A stretch of 64,000 nt of DNA from Pseudoblastomonas marina. GTDB lineage: Bacteria; Pseudomonadota; Alphaproteobacteria; Sphingomonadales; Sphingomonadaceae. Location: contig NZ_BMID01000001.1 in NCBI RefSeq assembly GCF_014641655.1, forward strand, positions 496,001-560,000, read 5' to 3'. Shown piece by piece: positions 35,573-44,699 of the stretch. The translations under genes and the position numbers were made by a program. The notes below the pieces were generated by a model, which did not search any database, was not told the origin of the DNA, and saw nothing but the letters and a program-made list of their open reading frames with translations. Position 1 is the first letter of the stretch; every line of letters begins with the position of its first letter.

Positions 35573-36883
35573 TCAGCCGCGTCCGATGCTGGCGTAGGTG
35601 AACCCGGCGTCGCGGACGTCCTGCGGATCGTAGATATTGCGCAGGTCGACCAGCACGGGCGCCTTGGCGAGGTCCTTGATCCGCTTGAGGTCGAGCGCGC
35701 GGAACGCGTCCCACTCGGTCACTATCGCCACCGCATCGGCACCCTCGATCGCCTCGTACGGGCCGTCGACCATCGTCACCTCGGGCATCAGCGGCCGCGC
35801 CTGCTCCATCCCCTCGGGATCGAACGCCGCGACCTCGACCCCGGCATCGGTGAGCGTCTGTGCGACCGCGATCGCGGGCGAATCGCGCATGTCGTCGGTG
35901 TTCGGCTTGAAGGTCAGGCCAAGTAGCGCGACCTTCTTGCCGCGCGCCTTGTCCGCGCCGCCGAGCGCGTCGAGCACCTTGCGGCCCATCGCGCGCTTGC
36001 GGCTGTCATTGACCTTGACCACCGCCTCGACGATCCGCGTCGGACTTTCGTAATCCTCGGCCGTCTTGAGCAGCGCGAGCGTGTCCTTGGGAAAGCACGA
36101 ACCGCCATAGCCGGGACCGGCATGAAGGAACTTCGCCCCGATGCGGTTGTCCATCCCGATGCCGCGGCTGACGTCCTGCACGTTCGCGCCGACCTTCTCG
36201 CACAGGTCCGCCATCTCGTTGATGAAGGTGATCTTGGTCGCGAGGAAGGCGTTGGCGGCATACTTGATCAGCTCGGCCGAGCGGCGCGAGGTGAACAGGA
36301 TTGGCGACTGGTTGAGGTAGAGCGGGCGATAGACCTCGCTCATCACGTCGCGACCGAACTCGTCGTCGGTGCCGATCACGATCCGGTCGGGCCGCTTGAA
36401 ATCGCCGATCGCGGCGCCTTCGCGCAGGAATTCGGGGTTCGAGACGACCGCGGTGCGCACGTCGAGCTTTGCATCGGCGAGGATCCGCTCGACCTCGTCG
36501 CCGGTGCCCACCGGCACGGTCGACTTGGTGACCACCACTGCATCGTTCCTGAGCGTCGCGCCGATTTCTTTCGCCACCGCGTAGACGAAGGTGAGGTCGG
36601 CATGGCCGTCGCCCCGGCGGCTCGGCGTGCCGACCGCGATGAAGATTGCATCCGCGCCGTCGATCCCCTCGGCGAGGTCGGTGGTGAAGGACAGGCGGCC
36701 CGCCTTGACGTTGGTTTCGACCAGCGCATCGAGACCCGGTTCGTAGATCGGCATCACGCCGTTCTCGAGCGCGGCGATCTTTTTCTCGTCCTTGTCGATG
36801 CAGACCACGTCATGGCCGAAATCGGCGAAGCAGGCGCCCGAAACCAGGCCGACATAGCCCGATCCGACCATTGCGATTTTCAT
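35573..36883 (-). CDS. ugd: UDP-glucose 6-dehydrogenase
   Basis: It oxidises UDP-glucose to UDP-glucuronate with two NAD+, supplying sugar for exopolysaccharide or lipid modification. The N-terminal Rossmann motif is GSGYVGLVSGACFADFGH. The catalytic cysteine is Cys263 in GYGGSCFPKD. FKPNTDDMRDSP lies in the C-terminal UDP-binding domain. The 436-residue length is standard. Its ATG overlaps the stop of the upstream metallophosphoesterase by 4 nt, so the two are co-translated. No polysaccharide cluster is adjacent, though an NfrB-like glycosyltransferase lies 5 kb away. Confidence 0.95.
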   Translation of the reverse strand: MKIAMVGSGYVGLVSGACFADFGHDVVCIDKDEKKIAALENGVMPIYEPGLDALVETNVKAGRLSFTTDLAEGIDGADAIFIAVGTPSRRGDGHADLTFVYAVAKEIGATLRNDAVVVTKSTVPVGTGDEVERILADAKLDVRTAVVSNPEFLREGAAIGDFKRPDRIVIGTDDEFGRDVMSEVYRPLYLNQSPILFTSRRSAELIKYAANAFLATKITFINEMADLCEKVGANVQDVSRGIGMDNRIGAKFLHAGPGYGGSCFPKDTLALLKTAEDYESPTRIVEAVVKVNDSRKRAMGRKVLDALGGADKARGKKVALLGLTFKPNTDDMRDSPAIAVAQTLTDAGVEVAAFDPEGMEQARPLMPEVTMVDGPYEAIEGADAVAIVTEWDAFRALDLKRIKDLAKAPVLVDLRNIYDPQDVRDAGFTYASIGRG

Positions 36884-37683
36884 AGCAGACTCCTGTGGGA
36901 GATTTCCGGTGCGCCGGCTTCGCTTTCGCGCGCCTCGATCAGCCAGCGTGAGGTGCCTTCGAGGCCGAGCGCGGTCAAGCGACCGGTGGTATAGGCGCCG
37001 GTATCGATCCCGATGCGATTGGGACGGTGTTCGACCTCGTCGCTGATCGTATGGCCGTGGACGACCATCGCGTCATGCGCGTCGCGGTGCGAGAGGAACG
37101 GCTCGCGGATCCAGCGCAATTCGTGCGCGCGCTGTTCCTCGAACGGGATGGCGGGTCGGACACCTGCATGGACGAAGGCATAGTCGCCGATCCGCACCAT
37201 GTCCTCGAACCCGGCGATGAATTCGCGGTCTTCCTCGGGCACGGCGCGCTTCATCATCTCGAGCACTTCGCTGCGCGTGGCGGCACGATAGGCCTTCCGG
37301 TCGACCGGGTAGCTGAGCAGCGTTTCCTGGCCGCCATAGCGCAGGAAGTGACGCAGCACCTCGACGTCTTCGAAACTGTCGAGGAACATTTCCTCGTGAT
37401 TGCCCATCAGGATCCGGACATGGCCGGTCTGGCAAAGCTGGCGTGCGCGCGCGATCACCCCGGAGCTGTCGGGTCCGCGATCGATCAGGTCGCCGAGCAG
37501 GATGAGCGTGACTTCGGCATCGGCGCGAGCCGCGTCGTCCGCGTCGATCGCTTCGAGCAGGGCATCGAACAGGTCCAGCCGCCCGTGGATATCGCCCACG
37601 GCATAGACCCGCTGCCCCGCCGGGATGGCGTGGACGGGTTCGGGAGCCTTGGGGCGTTTGAGTTTGCGAAGGGCTGACAGCAT
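36880..37683 (-). CDS. Metallophosphoesterase, serine/threonine protein phosphatase-like
   Basis: The 267-residue protein carries the PPP-type signature GDIHGRLDLFDALL, GDLIDRGPDSSGV and GNHEE, followed by FVHAGVRP and VVHGHT. These supply all metal ligands of the bacterial PrpA/ApaH-like group. The start at 37683 (MLSALRKL) is chosen because the motif begins about 30 residues later; MVRPNT at 37701 is an alternative. Substrates may be phosphoproteins or small phosphorylated nucleotides. It overlaps ugd by ATGA, which hints at a shared envelope-sugar role, but this is speculative. Confidence 0.88.
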   Translation of the reverse strand: MLSALRKLKRPKAPEPVHAIPAGQRVYAVGDIHGRLDLFDALLEAIDADDAARADAEVTLILLGDLIDRGPDSSGVIARARQLCQTGHVRILMGNHEEMFLDSFEDVEVLRHFLRYGGQETLLSYPVDRKAYRAATRSEVLEMMKRAVPEEDREFIAGFEDMVRIGDYAFVHAGVRPAIPFEEQRAHELRWIREPFLSHRDAHDAMVVHGHTISDEVEHRPNRIGIDTGAYTTGRLTALGLEGTSRWLIEARESEAGAPEISHRSLL

Positions 37684-37815
37684 GGTGTTTGGTCGCACCA
37701 TATTCAGGTGCGCGCGGCATATAGGAAGACATCGCCATGCGGGCAACGCTTGCCTGCGATTCGCGATCCTCTAGAACCGCGGGCGATCCGCCCCCCTGTC
37801 CAGCGAGACCTCGAC

Positions 37816-38553
37816 ATGCGCTTTGCCCTCGGCCTGACGGCCCTTTGCCTCCTTGCCACCCCCGCCATCGCGCAGGACAGCTACGACACCGACCCGCCGC
37901 CGCTGCTCGAAGTCTCGGGCGGGGTCGAGCTGATGAGCGACTATCGTTTCCGCGGCATTTCGCGCTCGGACGGCGATGTCGCGGGCAAGGCGTGGGGCGA
38001 ACTGCGCCACGCGACCGGCTTCTACGGCGGGGTATCGGCCTATTCGGTCGACGGTGCGCCGCAATTCGCCGATCTCGAATTCGAGCCCTATGCCGGGTGG
38101 AGCGGTTCGGTGCTGCCGCTGGTCGATCTCGATGTCGGGGTCGCGCGGCGGATCTATGTCGGTGCGCCGGGCGCGCTCGCGACCGATTACTGGGAGCCCT
38201 ATGCCGCAGTGGTCGGCGTGCTCGGCCCGGCCAAGCTGCGTTTGGGCGCGGCCTATGCGCCCGACCAGGATTCGCTCGGCAGCGACGACAATCTCTACCT
38301 TTCTGCCGATGCCGAAGTCGGACTGCCGTTCAGCCCGCTGAGCTTCGACGCGCATGTCGGCTATTCGGACGGTCCGCTGTCGGCGCAATCGCTGGTCGGT
38401 GCAGGCGACAGCGGAACCGACTGGTCGGCCGGCGTCCGCTACCAGTTCCTGCCCATGCTCTCGGCCAAGCTCGAATATGTCGGCAACGACGCGCCCGGGA
38501 TCGACGGCCTGACCGACGATACCGTTGTCGGCAGCGTGACCTTCCGGTTCTAG
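37816..38553 (+). CDS. TorF-family putative porin
   Basis: The 245-residue outer-membrane beta-barrel candidate begins at ATG 37816 with a signal peptide ending AIAQ (about residue 20). The family hallmark SGGVELMSDYRFRGISRSD follows directly. Repeated amphipathic strands with aromatic belts continue to a C-terminal phenylalanine (VGSVTFRF), the barrel-assembly signature. This is the TIGR02001/TorF type common in sphingomonads. It is divergent from the phosphatase gene and convergent with the broken SIMPL gene. The transported compound is unknown. Confidence 0.85.
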   Translation: MRFALGLTALCLLATPAIAQDSYDTDPPPLLEVSGGVELMSDYRFRGISRSDGDVAGKAWGELRHATGFYGGVSAYSVDGAPQFADLEFEPYAGWSGSVLPLVDLDVGVARRIYVGAPGALATDYWEPYAAVVGVLGPAKLRLGAAYAPDQDSLGSDDNLYLSADAEVGLPFSPLSFDAHVGYSDGPLSAQSLVGAGDSGTDWSAGVRYQFLPMLSAKLEYVGNDAPGIDGLTDDTVVGSVTFRF

Positions 38554-38557
38554 CTCA

Positions 38558-39309
38558 TCAGCCGAGCGTAAAGCTCACCGTCGTGACGACCCGCACCTTC
38601 TTGTAGGGGGTGTCCGACGCGCCCCAGCCGCCGCTGCTGTCGCCGTCGCGCGCGTCGATCGAGAAATAGCCCTGCGTGGCTTCCTTGATCGGTCCAACAT
38701 CGGCGCCGCTGTCTTCGGCGAACTGTCGGCTGCGGCACGCGCATCACGGGTCGCCTCGGCAACCATTTCGGGCTTGATGTCGTTCAGTTTGGTGAAGGTG
38801 TAGGACATGCCCGAGCCTTCCTCGATCAACACCCCGCGCCGCACGATATCGAATTGCCGCGCGACCGCCTGCTGGGCCTTCTCGATGTCGGAGGTCCTCA
38901 GTGCGAGGCGTTCGCGCACCGTGTAGCGGGTCACCCCGTCATCGGTGTAGCTCGAAACGTTGGCCCCGGTGGGCTGCAAGGCGTCGGCGGGGAAACCGAG
39001 CTCGGCGAAAAACGCCTCGAGCGCGGCGCGATCCTGCGAAACCTTGGCCTGCGCCGCGCCGAGATCGGTGCTGGTGGTCGAATAGCTGATCGTCCAGGTC
39101 GCTAGGTCGGCGGTCACTTCGCGTTCGGCGAGGCCGCGCACGGTCACCGCGCGCTCGGCTTCCTTGGCGCGCGGGATGCCGTCGCCGAGCAGGTAGCCGC
39201 CGAGCGCCATGCCGATCGCGAGGATCGCGGCGCCGCCGAGCAGGCTCAAGGTGCGAGGGTCGAAGGCGAAGCGCGAATGCGCTTGCGTGGGAGAGGCAGT
39301 GTCGTTCAT
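38558..39309 (-). pseudogene. SIMPL-domain (DUF541) protein gene with a single-base frameshift
   Basis: From ATG 39309 the frame encodes an N-terminal membrane anchor (LSLLGGAAILAIGMALGGYL) and most of a SIMPL domain (AVTVRGLAEREV, TDLATWTISYST) up to ARAAAD. It then turns into an Arg/Ser-rich nonsense tail. In another frame the expected end is found intact: QFAEDSGADVGPIKEATQGY, FSIDARDGDSSGGWG, VRVVTTVSFTLG and a stop at 38558-38560. Adding one base near 38726 restores a continuous 250-residue protein (…AAAEQFAED…). Either the gene recently lost a base or the assembly has an error there. SIMPL proteins are periplasmic or membrane-anchored with unclear roles. Confidence 0.85.
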
Positions 39310-39397
39310 CGGGACATTCTCCGGCTGGAGTTACGCGACCATGCGATGAACTGTGCTTCAGCTGCGATGAACCGAATTTGAATGAAAGGATGCCGCA

Positions 39398-39835
39398 ATG
39401 GCCCGCTACCTCCACACCATGATCCGCGTCGCCGATCCCGATGCCGCGATCGACTTCTTCAAGCTGATCGGGCTCGAGGAAGTGCGCCGCAAGGAGAGCG
39501 AGGCGGGACGCTTCACGCTGATCTTCCTCGCCGCGCCGGGCGAGGAGGGCGTCGCCGAACTCGAACTGACCTATAACTGGCCGCCCGAGGACGGCAGCGC
39601 GCCGGAGACCTATTCGGGCGGGCGCAATTTCGGGCATCTCGCCTATCGCGTCGACGATATCTACGCGACCTGCCAGCGGCTGATGGATGCGGGCGTGACG
39701 ATCAACCGTCCGCCGCGCGACGGGCACATGGCGTTCGTCCGTTCGCCCGACGGGATCTCGGTCGAATTGCTGCAGGATGGCTATCTCGAGCCGCAGGAGC
39801 CTTGGGCGAGCATGGAGAACACCGGCAGCTGGTAA
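39398..39835 (+). CDS. gloA: Lactoylglutathione lyase (glyoxalase I family)
   Basis: The 145-residue VOC-fold metalloenzyme converts the methylglyoxal-glutathione hemithioacetal to S-lactoylglutathione. Family elements are RYLHTMIRVADPDAAIDFF with the first metal His, ELELTYNW with a Glu ligand, GHLAYRVDDIYATC with the second His, and FVRSPDGISVELLQ with the last Glu. Length and spacing fit GloA. An AAAGGA ribosome site precedes the ATG. It is divergent from the SIMPL gene and ends 6 nt from nhaA on the other strand. Confidence 0.9.
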   Translation: MARYLHTMIRVADPDAAIDFFKLIGLEEVRRKESEAGRFTLIFLAAPGEEGVAELELTYNWPPEDGSAPETYSGGRNFGHLAYRVDDIYATCQRLMDAGVTINRPPRDGHMAFVRSPDGISVELLQDGYLEPQEPWASMENTGSW

Positions 39836-39841
39836 GCGTCC

Positions 39842-41071
39842 TCAGGCGGAGGCGGGCTGCTTTCCGGACTCGTCGTCCGCTTCGGGCTCGGGCGATTTCG
39901 CGAAGCGCAGGATCGCATAGCCGAGCACCGCCGAGAGTAGCGAGCCGAACAACACGCCGAGCTTGGCTTCCTCGACCAGCAGCGGGTCGCGCGGGAAGGC
40001 GAGCGCGCCGATGAATAGGCTCATCGTGAAGCCGATCCCGCACAGCGTCGCGACGCCCCATAACTGGAGCGCGGAAGCACCGGCGGGGGGTTTCGCGAAG
40101 CCGATCTTGTCGGCGATCCACATCGCCCCGAAGATCCCGATCTGTTTGCCCGCGAACAGGCCCAGCGCGATCGCGAGCGGGAGCGGACCGAGGATTTCGG
40201 CGAGACCCATGCCCTTGAGCGAGACGCCGGCATTGGCGAAGCCGAACAGCGGTACGATCAGATAGCCGTTCCACGGCACGAGCGAATGCTCCATCCGCAG
40301 CAGCATGGAATCATCGTGCCCCTTGAGCTTCAAGGGGATCGTGAAAGCCGCGAGCACGCCCGCGACGGTTGCGTGGACCCCTGAATTGAGCACCGTGAAC
40401 CACAGCACGAGGGACAAGACGATATAGGGCAGCATGCGGTAGACGCCGAACCGGTTGAGCGCCATCAACATCCCCAGCACGACCACCGAGGCGGCAAGCC
40501 AGGCGAGTTTGATCCCGCTGGTATAGACCAGCGCGATGATCGCCACCGCGCCGAGATCGTCGACGATCGCGACTGTCAGCAAGAACAACCGCAGCGAGGA
40601 TGGCGCGCGGCGCCCGAGCAGGCCCAGCACACCGACTGCGAAGGCGATGTCGGTCGCCGCCGGGATCGCCCAGCCCGAATGGAGCGAGCGGTCGTCGCCG
40701 ACCACGCCGAGATAGATCAGCGCGGGTACCGCCATGCCGGCGGCGGCGGCGAGAAAGGGCAGGCGGCGCTTTTGCGCGTCGTTCAACTCGCCATCGATCA
40801 GCTCGCGCTTGATCTCGAGCCCGACGACGAAGAAGAAGATCGCCATCAACCCGTCGTTGATCCACAAATGCAGATCGTCGAGCTTGGGGATCGGCGTCCA
40901 GGCGAGCTTGCCGTAGAACAGCGTCTTGTATTCGGCATAGAGCGGCGAATTGGCGATCAGCATCGCCGCGATCGCGACCACGATCAGGACGATCCCCGCC
41001 GCCGCCTCCATCGAGGTGAACCTGTATAACGCGCTCTTTAGCGCGCCGCCGATGCTCTGTGACTCTGCCAT
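39842..41071 (-). CDS. nhaA: Na+/H+ antiporter NhaA
   Basis: The 409-residue inner-membrane antiporter exports sodium in exchange for protons. It has about 12 transmembrane helices. Diagnostic motifs are FFFVVGLEIKRE, PAATDIAFAVG and the ion-binding Asp pair in VDDLGAV. The start at 41071 (MAESQS) follows an AAAAGGG stretch; the frame is open to 41533 but the extension is Arg/Pro-rich and unlike the family. The presence of NhaA fits a marine or salt-exposed organism. It is divergent from the NfrB-like gene. Confidence 0.96.
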   Translation of the reverse strand: MAESQSIGGALKSALYRFTSMEAAAGIVLIVVAIAAMLIANSPLYAEYKTLFYGKLAWTPIPKLDDLHLWINDGLMAIFFFVVGLEIKRELIDGELNDAQKRRLPFLAAAAGMAVPALIYLGVVGDDRSLHSGWAIPAATDIAFAVGVLGLLGRRAPSSLRLFLLTVAIVDDLGAVAIIALVYTSGIKLAWLAASVVVLGMLMALNRFGVYRMLPYIVLSLVLWFTVLNSGVHATVAGVLAAFTIPLKLKGHDDSMLLRMEHSLVPWNGYLIVPLFGFANAGVSLKGMGLAEILGPLPLAIALGLFAGKQIGIFGAMWIADKIGFAKPPAGASALQLWGVATLCGIGFTMSLFIGALAFPRDPLLVEEAKLGVLFGSLLSAVLGYAILRFAKSPEPEADDESGKQPASA

Positions 41072-41199
41072 GGGCCGCCCTTTTACGGTGGGGACGGCGG
41101 GTTTCAAGGGCATCGTTGCATGGAGCGGGCATAAGCGATACTTATCGCGTACTCCTCGCGGGGGGATACGATGCGAGGGGGCAATGGGGGGCATTGCCG

Positions 41200-42600
41200 A
41201 TGGATGCCGAAGCGCTGCTGCCGCTCGCGCCGCAGCTGCACTGGTTGAGCCTGCTGGAACGCGAACTTTTCCTGTTCGCGGCCTTCTGGCTCGTGCTCGG
41301 CGCGCTCGACGAACTGGCGGTCGATCTTGCCTGGCTGTGGCTTCGGGCCACGGGTCGGATCCCGACCCGCCGTGCGGACCCGCCACCCCCTCGGCTGAGC
41401 GGGCACACGGCGGTGTTCGTCGCGGCGTGGGACGAGGCTGCGATCCTCGCGACCACGCTGACGCAGGTTTCGCTCGCATGGCCGCAGCCCGAGCTGCGCC
41501 TGTTCGTCGGGGTCTATCGCAACGATCCGGCAACCTTCGCTGCCGCCTGCCGCGGTGCCGCGCACGACCCGCGGATCCGCATCGTCGTCCACGACCGGCC
41601 CGGCCCGACGACCAAGGCCGATTGTCTCAACGGCCTCTACCGCGCGCTCGAACGGGAGGAGACGCGGCACGGCCTGGTGTTCCGTACGGTCATCCTGCAG
41701 GACGCAGAGGACATGGTGCATCCGGCCGCGATCGGGGTGATCGATCGCGCGATCGGCACGACCGCGATGGTCCAGTTGCCGGTGCGCCCGGCGCTTGCCG
41801 GCGGAACGCGTTTCGTCTCGGGGCACTACGCCGACGAATTCGCCGAGAGCCACACCAAGGGACTGGTGGTGCGCGATGCGCTCGGCCTCGACCTGCCCGC
41901 CGCAGGGGTCGGCTGTGCGGTCGAACGCGGCATGCTTCGCCTGCTGGTCGCGGCCGGTTCCGAAGGCCCTTTTGCTGCCGACAGCCTCACCGAGGACTAT
42001 GAGCTCGGCTTCCGCATCCGGCGGATGGGCGGCGGCAGCCGCTTCCTCCGCCTGCGCGACAGCAATGGCGAATTGATCGCGACGACCAGCTATTTCCCCA
42101 ACGAGATCGGGCCCGCGGCGCGGCAGAAGGCGCGCTGGATCCACGGCATCGCGTTCCAGGGTTGGGACCGGCTCGGCTGGGCCGGCTCGTGGGCGAACCG
42201 CTGGATGATGCTGCGGGACCGGCGCGGGCCGATGGCGGCGCTCGTGCTGGGGACCGCCTATCTCCTGCTCGCGATCGAGGCGGTGCTGCTGCTGAGCGGG
42301 ACACCGCATGCCGATAACAGTGTGTGGGCACCGTGGCTGTGGTCCTTCGCGACCTTCCTGATGCTGTCGGTGCTGTGGCGCTCGACCTGGCGGGCCGCCT
42401 TCGTCGCGCGCGAATATGGCTGGTGCGAGGCGGGGTTTGCCGTCCTGCGGATCCCGGTCGCGAACGTGATCGGGATCATGGCCGGCTGGCGCGCGCTCGC
42501 CGCCTATTGTGGCAATCTGCGCGGTGCCGCGCTGCGCTGGGACAAGACGACCCACGCGGTGCATCCGGCCGCCGGCGTCCGCCTCGGCAGCCCGACATGA
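41200..42600 (+). CDS. NfrB-like family 2 glycosyltransferase, inner membrane
   Basis: The 466-residue protein starts at ATG 41200 with ATGGGGGG upstream. An N-terminal transmembrane helix (LFLFAAFWLVLGALDEL) precedes a processive GT2 domain: VFVAAWDEA, LQDAEDMVHP with the DxD-type Asp residues, TEDYELGFRIRR, and RQKARWIHGIAFQGW, which is the QxxRW motif in the form seen in phage N4 receptor protein NfrB. Two or three C-terminal helices follow. E. coli NfrB makes a c-di-GMP-controlled glycan and carries a C-terminal regulatory domain; this protein ends before it. It overlaps the next gene by ATGA, so the pair is co-translated. Confidence 0.85.
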   Translation: MDAEALLPLAPQLHWLSLLERELFLFAAFWLVLGALDELAVDLAWLWLRATGRIPTRRADPPPPRLSGHTAVFVAAWDEAAILATTLTQVSLAWPQPELRLFVGVYRNDPATFAAACRGAAHDPRIRIVVHDRPGPTTKADCLNGLYRALEREETRHGLVFRTVILQDAEDMVHPAAIGVIDRAIGTTAMVQLPVRPALAGGTRFVSGHYADEFAESHTKGLVVRDALGLDLPAAGVGCAVERGMLRLLVAAGSEGPFAADSLTEDYELGFRIRRMGGGSRFLRLRDSNGELIATTSYFPNEIGPAARQKARWIHGIAFQGWDRLGWAGSWANRWMMLRDRRGPMAALVLGTAYLLLAIEAVLLLSGTPHADNSVWAPWLWSFATFLMLSVLWRSTWRAAFVAREYGWCEAGFAVLRIPVANVIGIMAGWRALAAYCGNLRGAALRWDKTTHAVHPAAGVRLGSPT

Positions 42601-43703
42601 GGGCGACCCTGTCCTCGTCCGCGCGCGGCCGCCCGCTGATCGTGCTCGCGCTGGTGATGAGTGGCTGGATCGGGATGCGCTTCGCGTTCTGGCCGCAGGA
42701 GACCCTGCAGGCGCTCGAGCGTGCGGTGCCCGCCGCGATCCTCGCGGACGGCGAACCCCGACGCCCGCCGATCGTCACCGCTGCGAAAGCGGGGATGCCT
42801 CCCACGGCCTGGTCGCGACCTGCCCAGGGCGCCACCTTCCCTCCTTTGCCCTTCGTCCCGCATCCCGGGATCGCGCCGGAAGCCGGGGGCGCGGTCTTCG
42901 GCGCGGTCGACGAGGCTGCGTCGCACGACCTGTTGTGGATCGCCGCAGTGACGCGCGGCGCCTACGCTTTCCCGGCCCCGGGCATCGCCAGCGACATCGG
43001 GCGGGCGCGGGTCCTTTCGCAGAGGAGCGGGCTCGCATCGGATCGCCGTGCGAGCCAGCCCGACCGTTGGTCGCTCGACGGGTGGCTGCTGTTGCGCCCA
43101 GACGGTCGCGGGAGCGCCGCGGTCACGCCGGCGTCTTACGGGGCCAGCCAGGCCGGTGTCCTGCTGAGCTATCGCCTGGCCCCGGGGAGCCGCTTCGCCC
43201 CCCGGGCCTATGCCCGCGCGACCGGCTTTCCCGACGGCGCCTCGCGGGCCGAGCTGGCCGCGGGCCTCTCGATCCGTCCCTTCGCCGGATGGCCGGTGCG
43301 CGCGCAGGCCGAGTTGCGGGCGACCGAACGCGATGGACGGGTCGCGGTGCGACCCGCGGCGATGCTCGTCGGTGGCGTAAGGTCCGACATGCTGGGGCTC
43401 GAAGCCGATGCCTATGGACAGGCCGGTTATGTCGGAGGCGAAGATGCGACCGGCTTTGCCGATGGCAGGCTGACCTTGCGCAAGGCGTTGGCTTCGGGCG
43501 GCGGTTTCCGGCTGGCGGCGGGCGGCGGCATATGGGGCGGGGCGCAGCAGGGCGCGGCCCGGGTCGATGTCGGCCCCTCCGCCGCCATGACGCTCGCCAC
43601 CGGTCAACTCACCGCGCGCGTCGAGGCCGATTACCGGATCCGCGTTGCGGGCGATGCAGCACCCGGCTCTGGACCTGCGCTGACGATCTCCGCCAGTTTC
43701 TGA
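42597..43703 (+). CDS. NfrA-like outer-membrane beta-barrel candidate
   Basis: The 368-residue protein has an N-terminal hydrophobic segment (RPLIVLALVMSGWIGMRFAF). The middle is Pro-rich, and the C-terminal half has alternating strands (DRWSLDGWLLLRPDG, ASYGASQAGVLLSYRLAPG, LEADAYGQAGYVGG) ending in ISASF, a barrel-type terminal Phe. The GASQAG and related elements recall the C-terminal domain of NfrA, but the long TPR part of NfrA is absent. It overlaps the NfrB-like gene by 4 nt. A role as the outer-membrane exit for the glycan is inferred from this pairing. Confidence 0.68.
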   Translation: MRATLSSSARGRPLIVLALVMSGWIGMRFAFWPQETLQALERAVPAAILADGEPRRPPIVTAAKAGMPPTAWSRPAQGATFPPLPFVPHPGIAPEAGGAVFGAVDEAASHDLLWIAAVTRGAYAFPAPGIASDIGRARVLSQRSGLASDRRASQPDRWSLDGWLLLRPDGRGSAAVTPASYGASQAGVLLSYRLAPGSRFAPRAYARATGFPDGASRAELAAGLSIRPFAGWPVRAQAELRATERDGRVAVRPAAMLVGGVRSDMLGLEADAYGQAGYVGGEDATGFADGRLTLRKALASGGGFRLAAGGGIWGGAQQGAARVDVGPSAAMTLATGQLTARVEADYRIRVAGDAAPGSGPALTISASF

Positions 43704-43784
43704 CGCGCCGCCATTTTGATCGCCGAATGTTGCGTTCGCGCGCTTTCGCCGCGGGCCCCGCTGGGGTAGGGGCAGGCCGAGCCC

Positions 43785-44699
43785 ATGGACGTCTATCTTC
43801 CCATCGCCAACCTCTCGGTCAACGGCCTCCTGATTGTCGCCCTCGGCACGATCACCGGGATGCTGTCGGGCCTGTTCGGCGTGGGCGGCGGGTTCCTGAC
43901 GACGCCGCTGCTGATCTTCTACGGCGTGCCGCCGACCGTCTCCGCCGCCAGCGCGGCCTCGCAGGTCACCGGCGCGAGCGTGTCGGGCGTCTTCGCGCAT
44001 CACCGGCGCGGCGGGGTCGATTACCGGATGGGCGGGATCATGGTGGTCGGCGGCGCGATCGGGACCGGGATCGGAGCGGTGTTGTTCGAATGGCTGCGCG
44101 CGCTCGGCCAGATCGATACGATCATCACCTTCCTCTACGTCGTGCTGCTCGGATCGATGGGCACGCTCATGGCGAGGGACGGCTGGCGCGCGGTCACCGC
44201 CGGGCGAGGCGGGACGAAACCCAAGGCAGCGCGACGACGCCACCACCCGCTGGTCGCCAGCCTGCCGTGGCGCATGCGGTTCTACAAATCGGGCCTCTAC
44301 ATCTCGCCGCTCGCGCCGCTGCTGCTGGGCCTCGTGGTCGGGATCATCACCATGCTGATGGGGGTCGGCGGCGGCTTCATCCTCGTCCCCGCGATGCTCT
44401 ACCTCCTCGGCATGGGCGCGGGCGTGGTGGTTGGCACCTCGCTGTTCCAGATCCTGTTCGTGACGATGGTCACCACCTTCATGCACGCGATCACCACCCA
44501 GGCGGTCGATATCGTGCTCGCGGCGCTGCTGCTGGTGGGCTCGGTCTCGGGCGCGCAGATCGGCGCCTCGCTGGCGCAGAAATCGAAGCCCGAAGTGCTG
44601 CGCCTGGTGCTCGCGGTGGTGGTCCTCGCGATCGCCGTGCGGATGGTGCTCCAGCTGTTCTATTCGCCCGACGAGGTCTACACGGTGGCCCCGCTGTGA
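43785..44699 (+). CDS. TauE/SafE-family sulfite exporter-like permease
   Basis: The 304-residue inner-membrane protein has about eight helices. It carries the two internally repeated TauE signatures GLFGVGGGFLTTPLL (about residues 29-43) and LMGVGGGFILVPAMLY in the second half. The family moves sulfite, sulfonates or other organosulfur anions. Its stop overlaps the GTG start of the following TIGR02186-type gene. This pair is recurrent in alphaproteobacteria, so a joint function is likely, with the second protein as a periplasmic partner. The exact substrate is unknown. Confidence 0.9.
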   Translation: MDVYLPIANLSVNGLLIVALGTITGMLSGLFGVGGGFLTTPLLIFYGVPPTVSAASAASQVTGASVSGVFAHHRRGGVDYRMGGIMVVGGAIGTGIGAVLFEWLRALGQIDTIITFLYVVLLGSMGTLMARDGWRAVTAGRGGTKPKAARRRHHPLVASLPWRMRFYKSGLYISPLAPLLLGLVVGIITMLMGVGGGFILVPAMLYLLGMGAGVVVGTSLFQILFVTMVTTFMHAITTQAVDIVLAALLLVGSVSGAQIGASLAQKSKPEVLRLVLAVVVLAIAVRMVLQLFYSPDEVYTVAPL

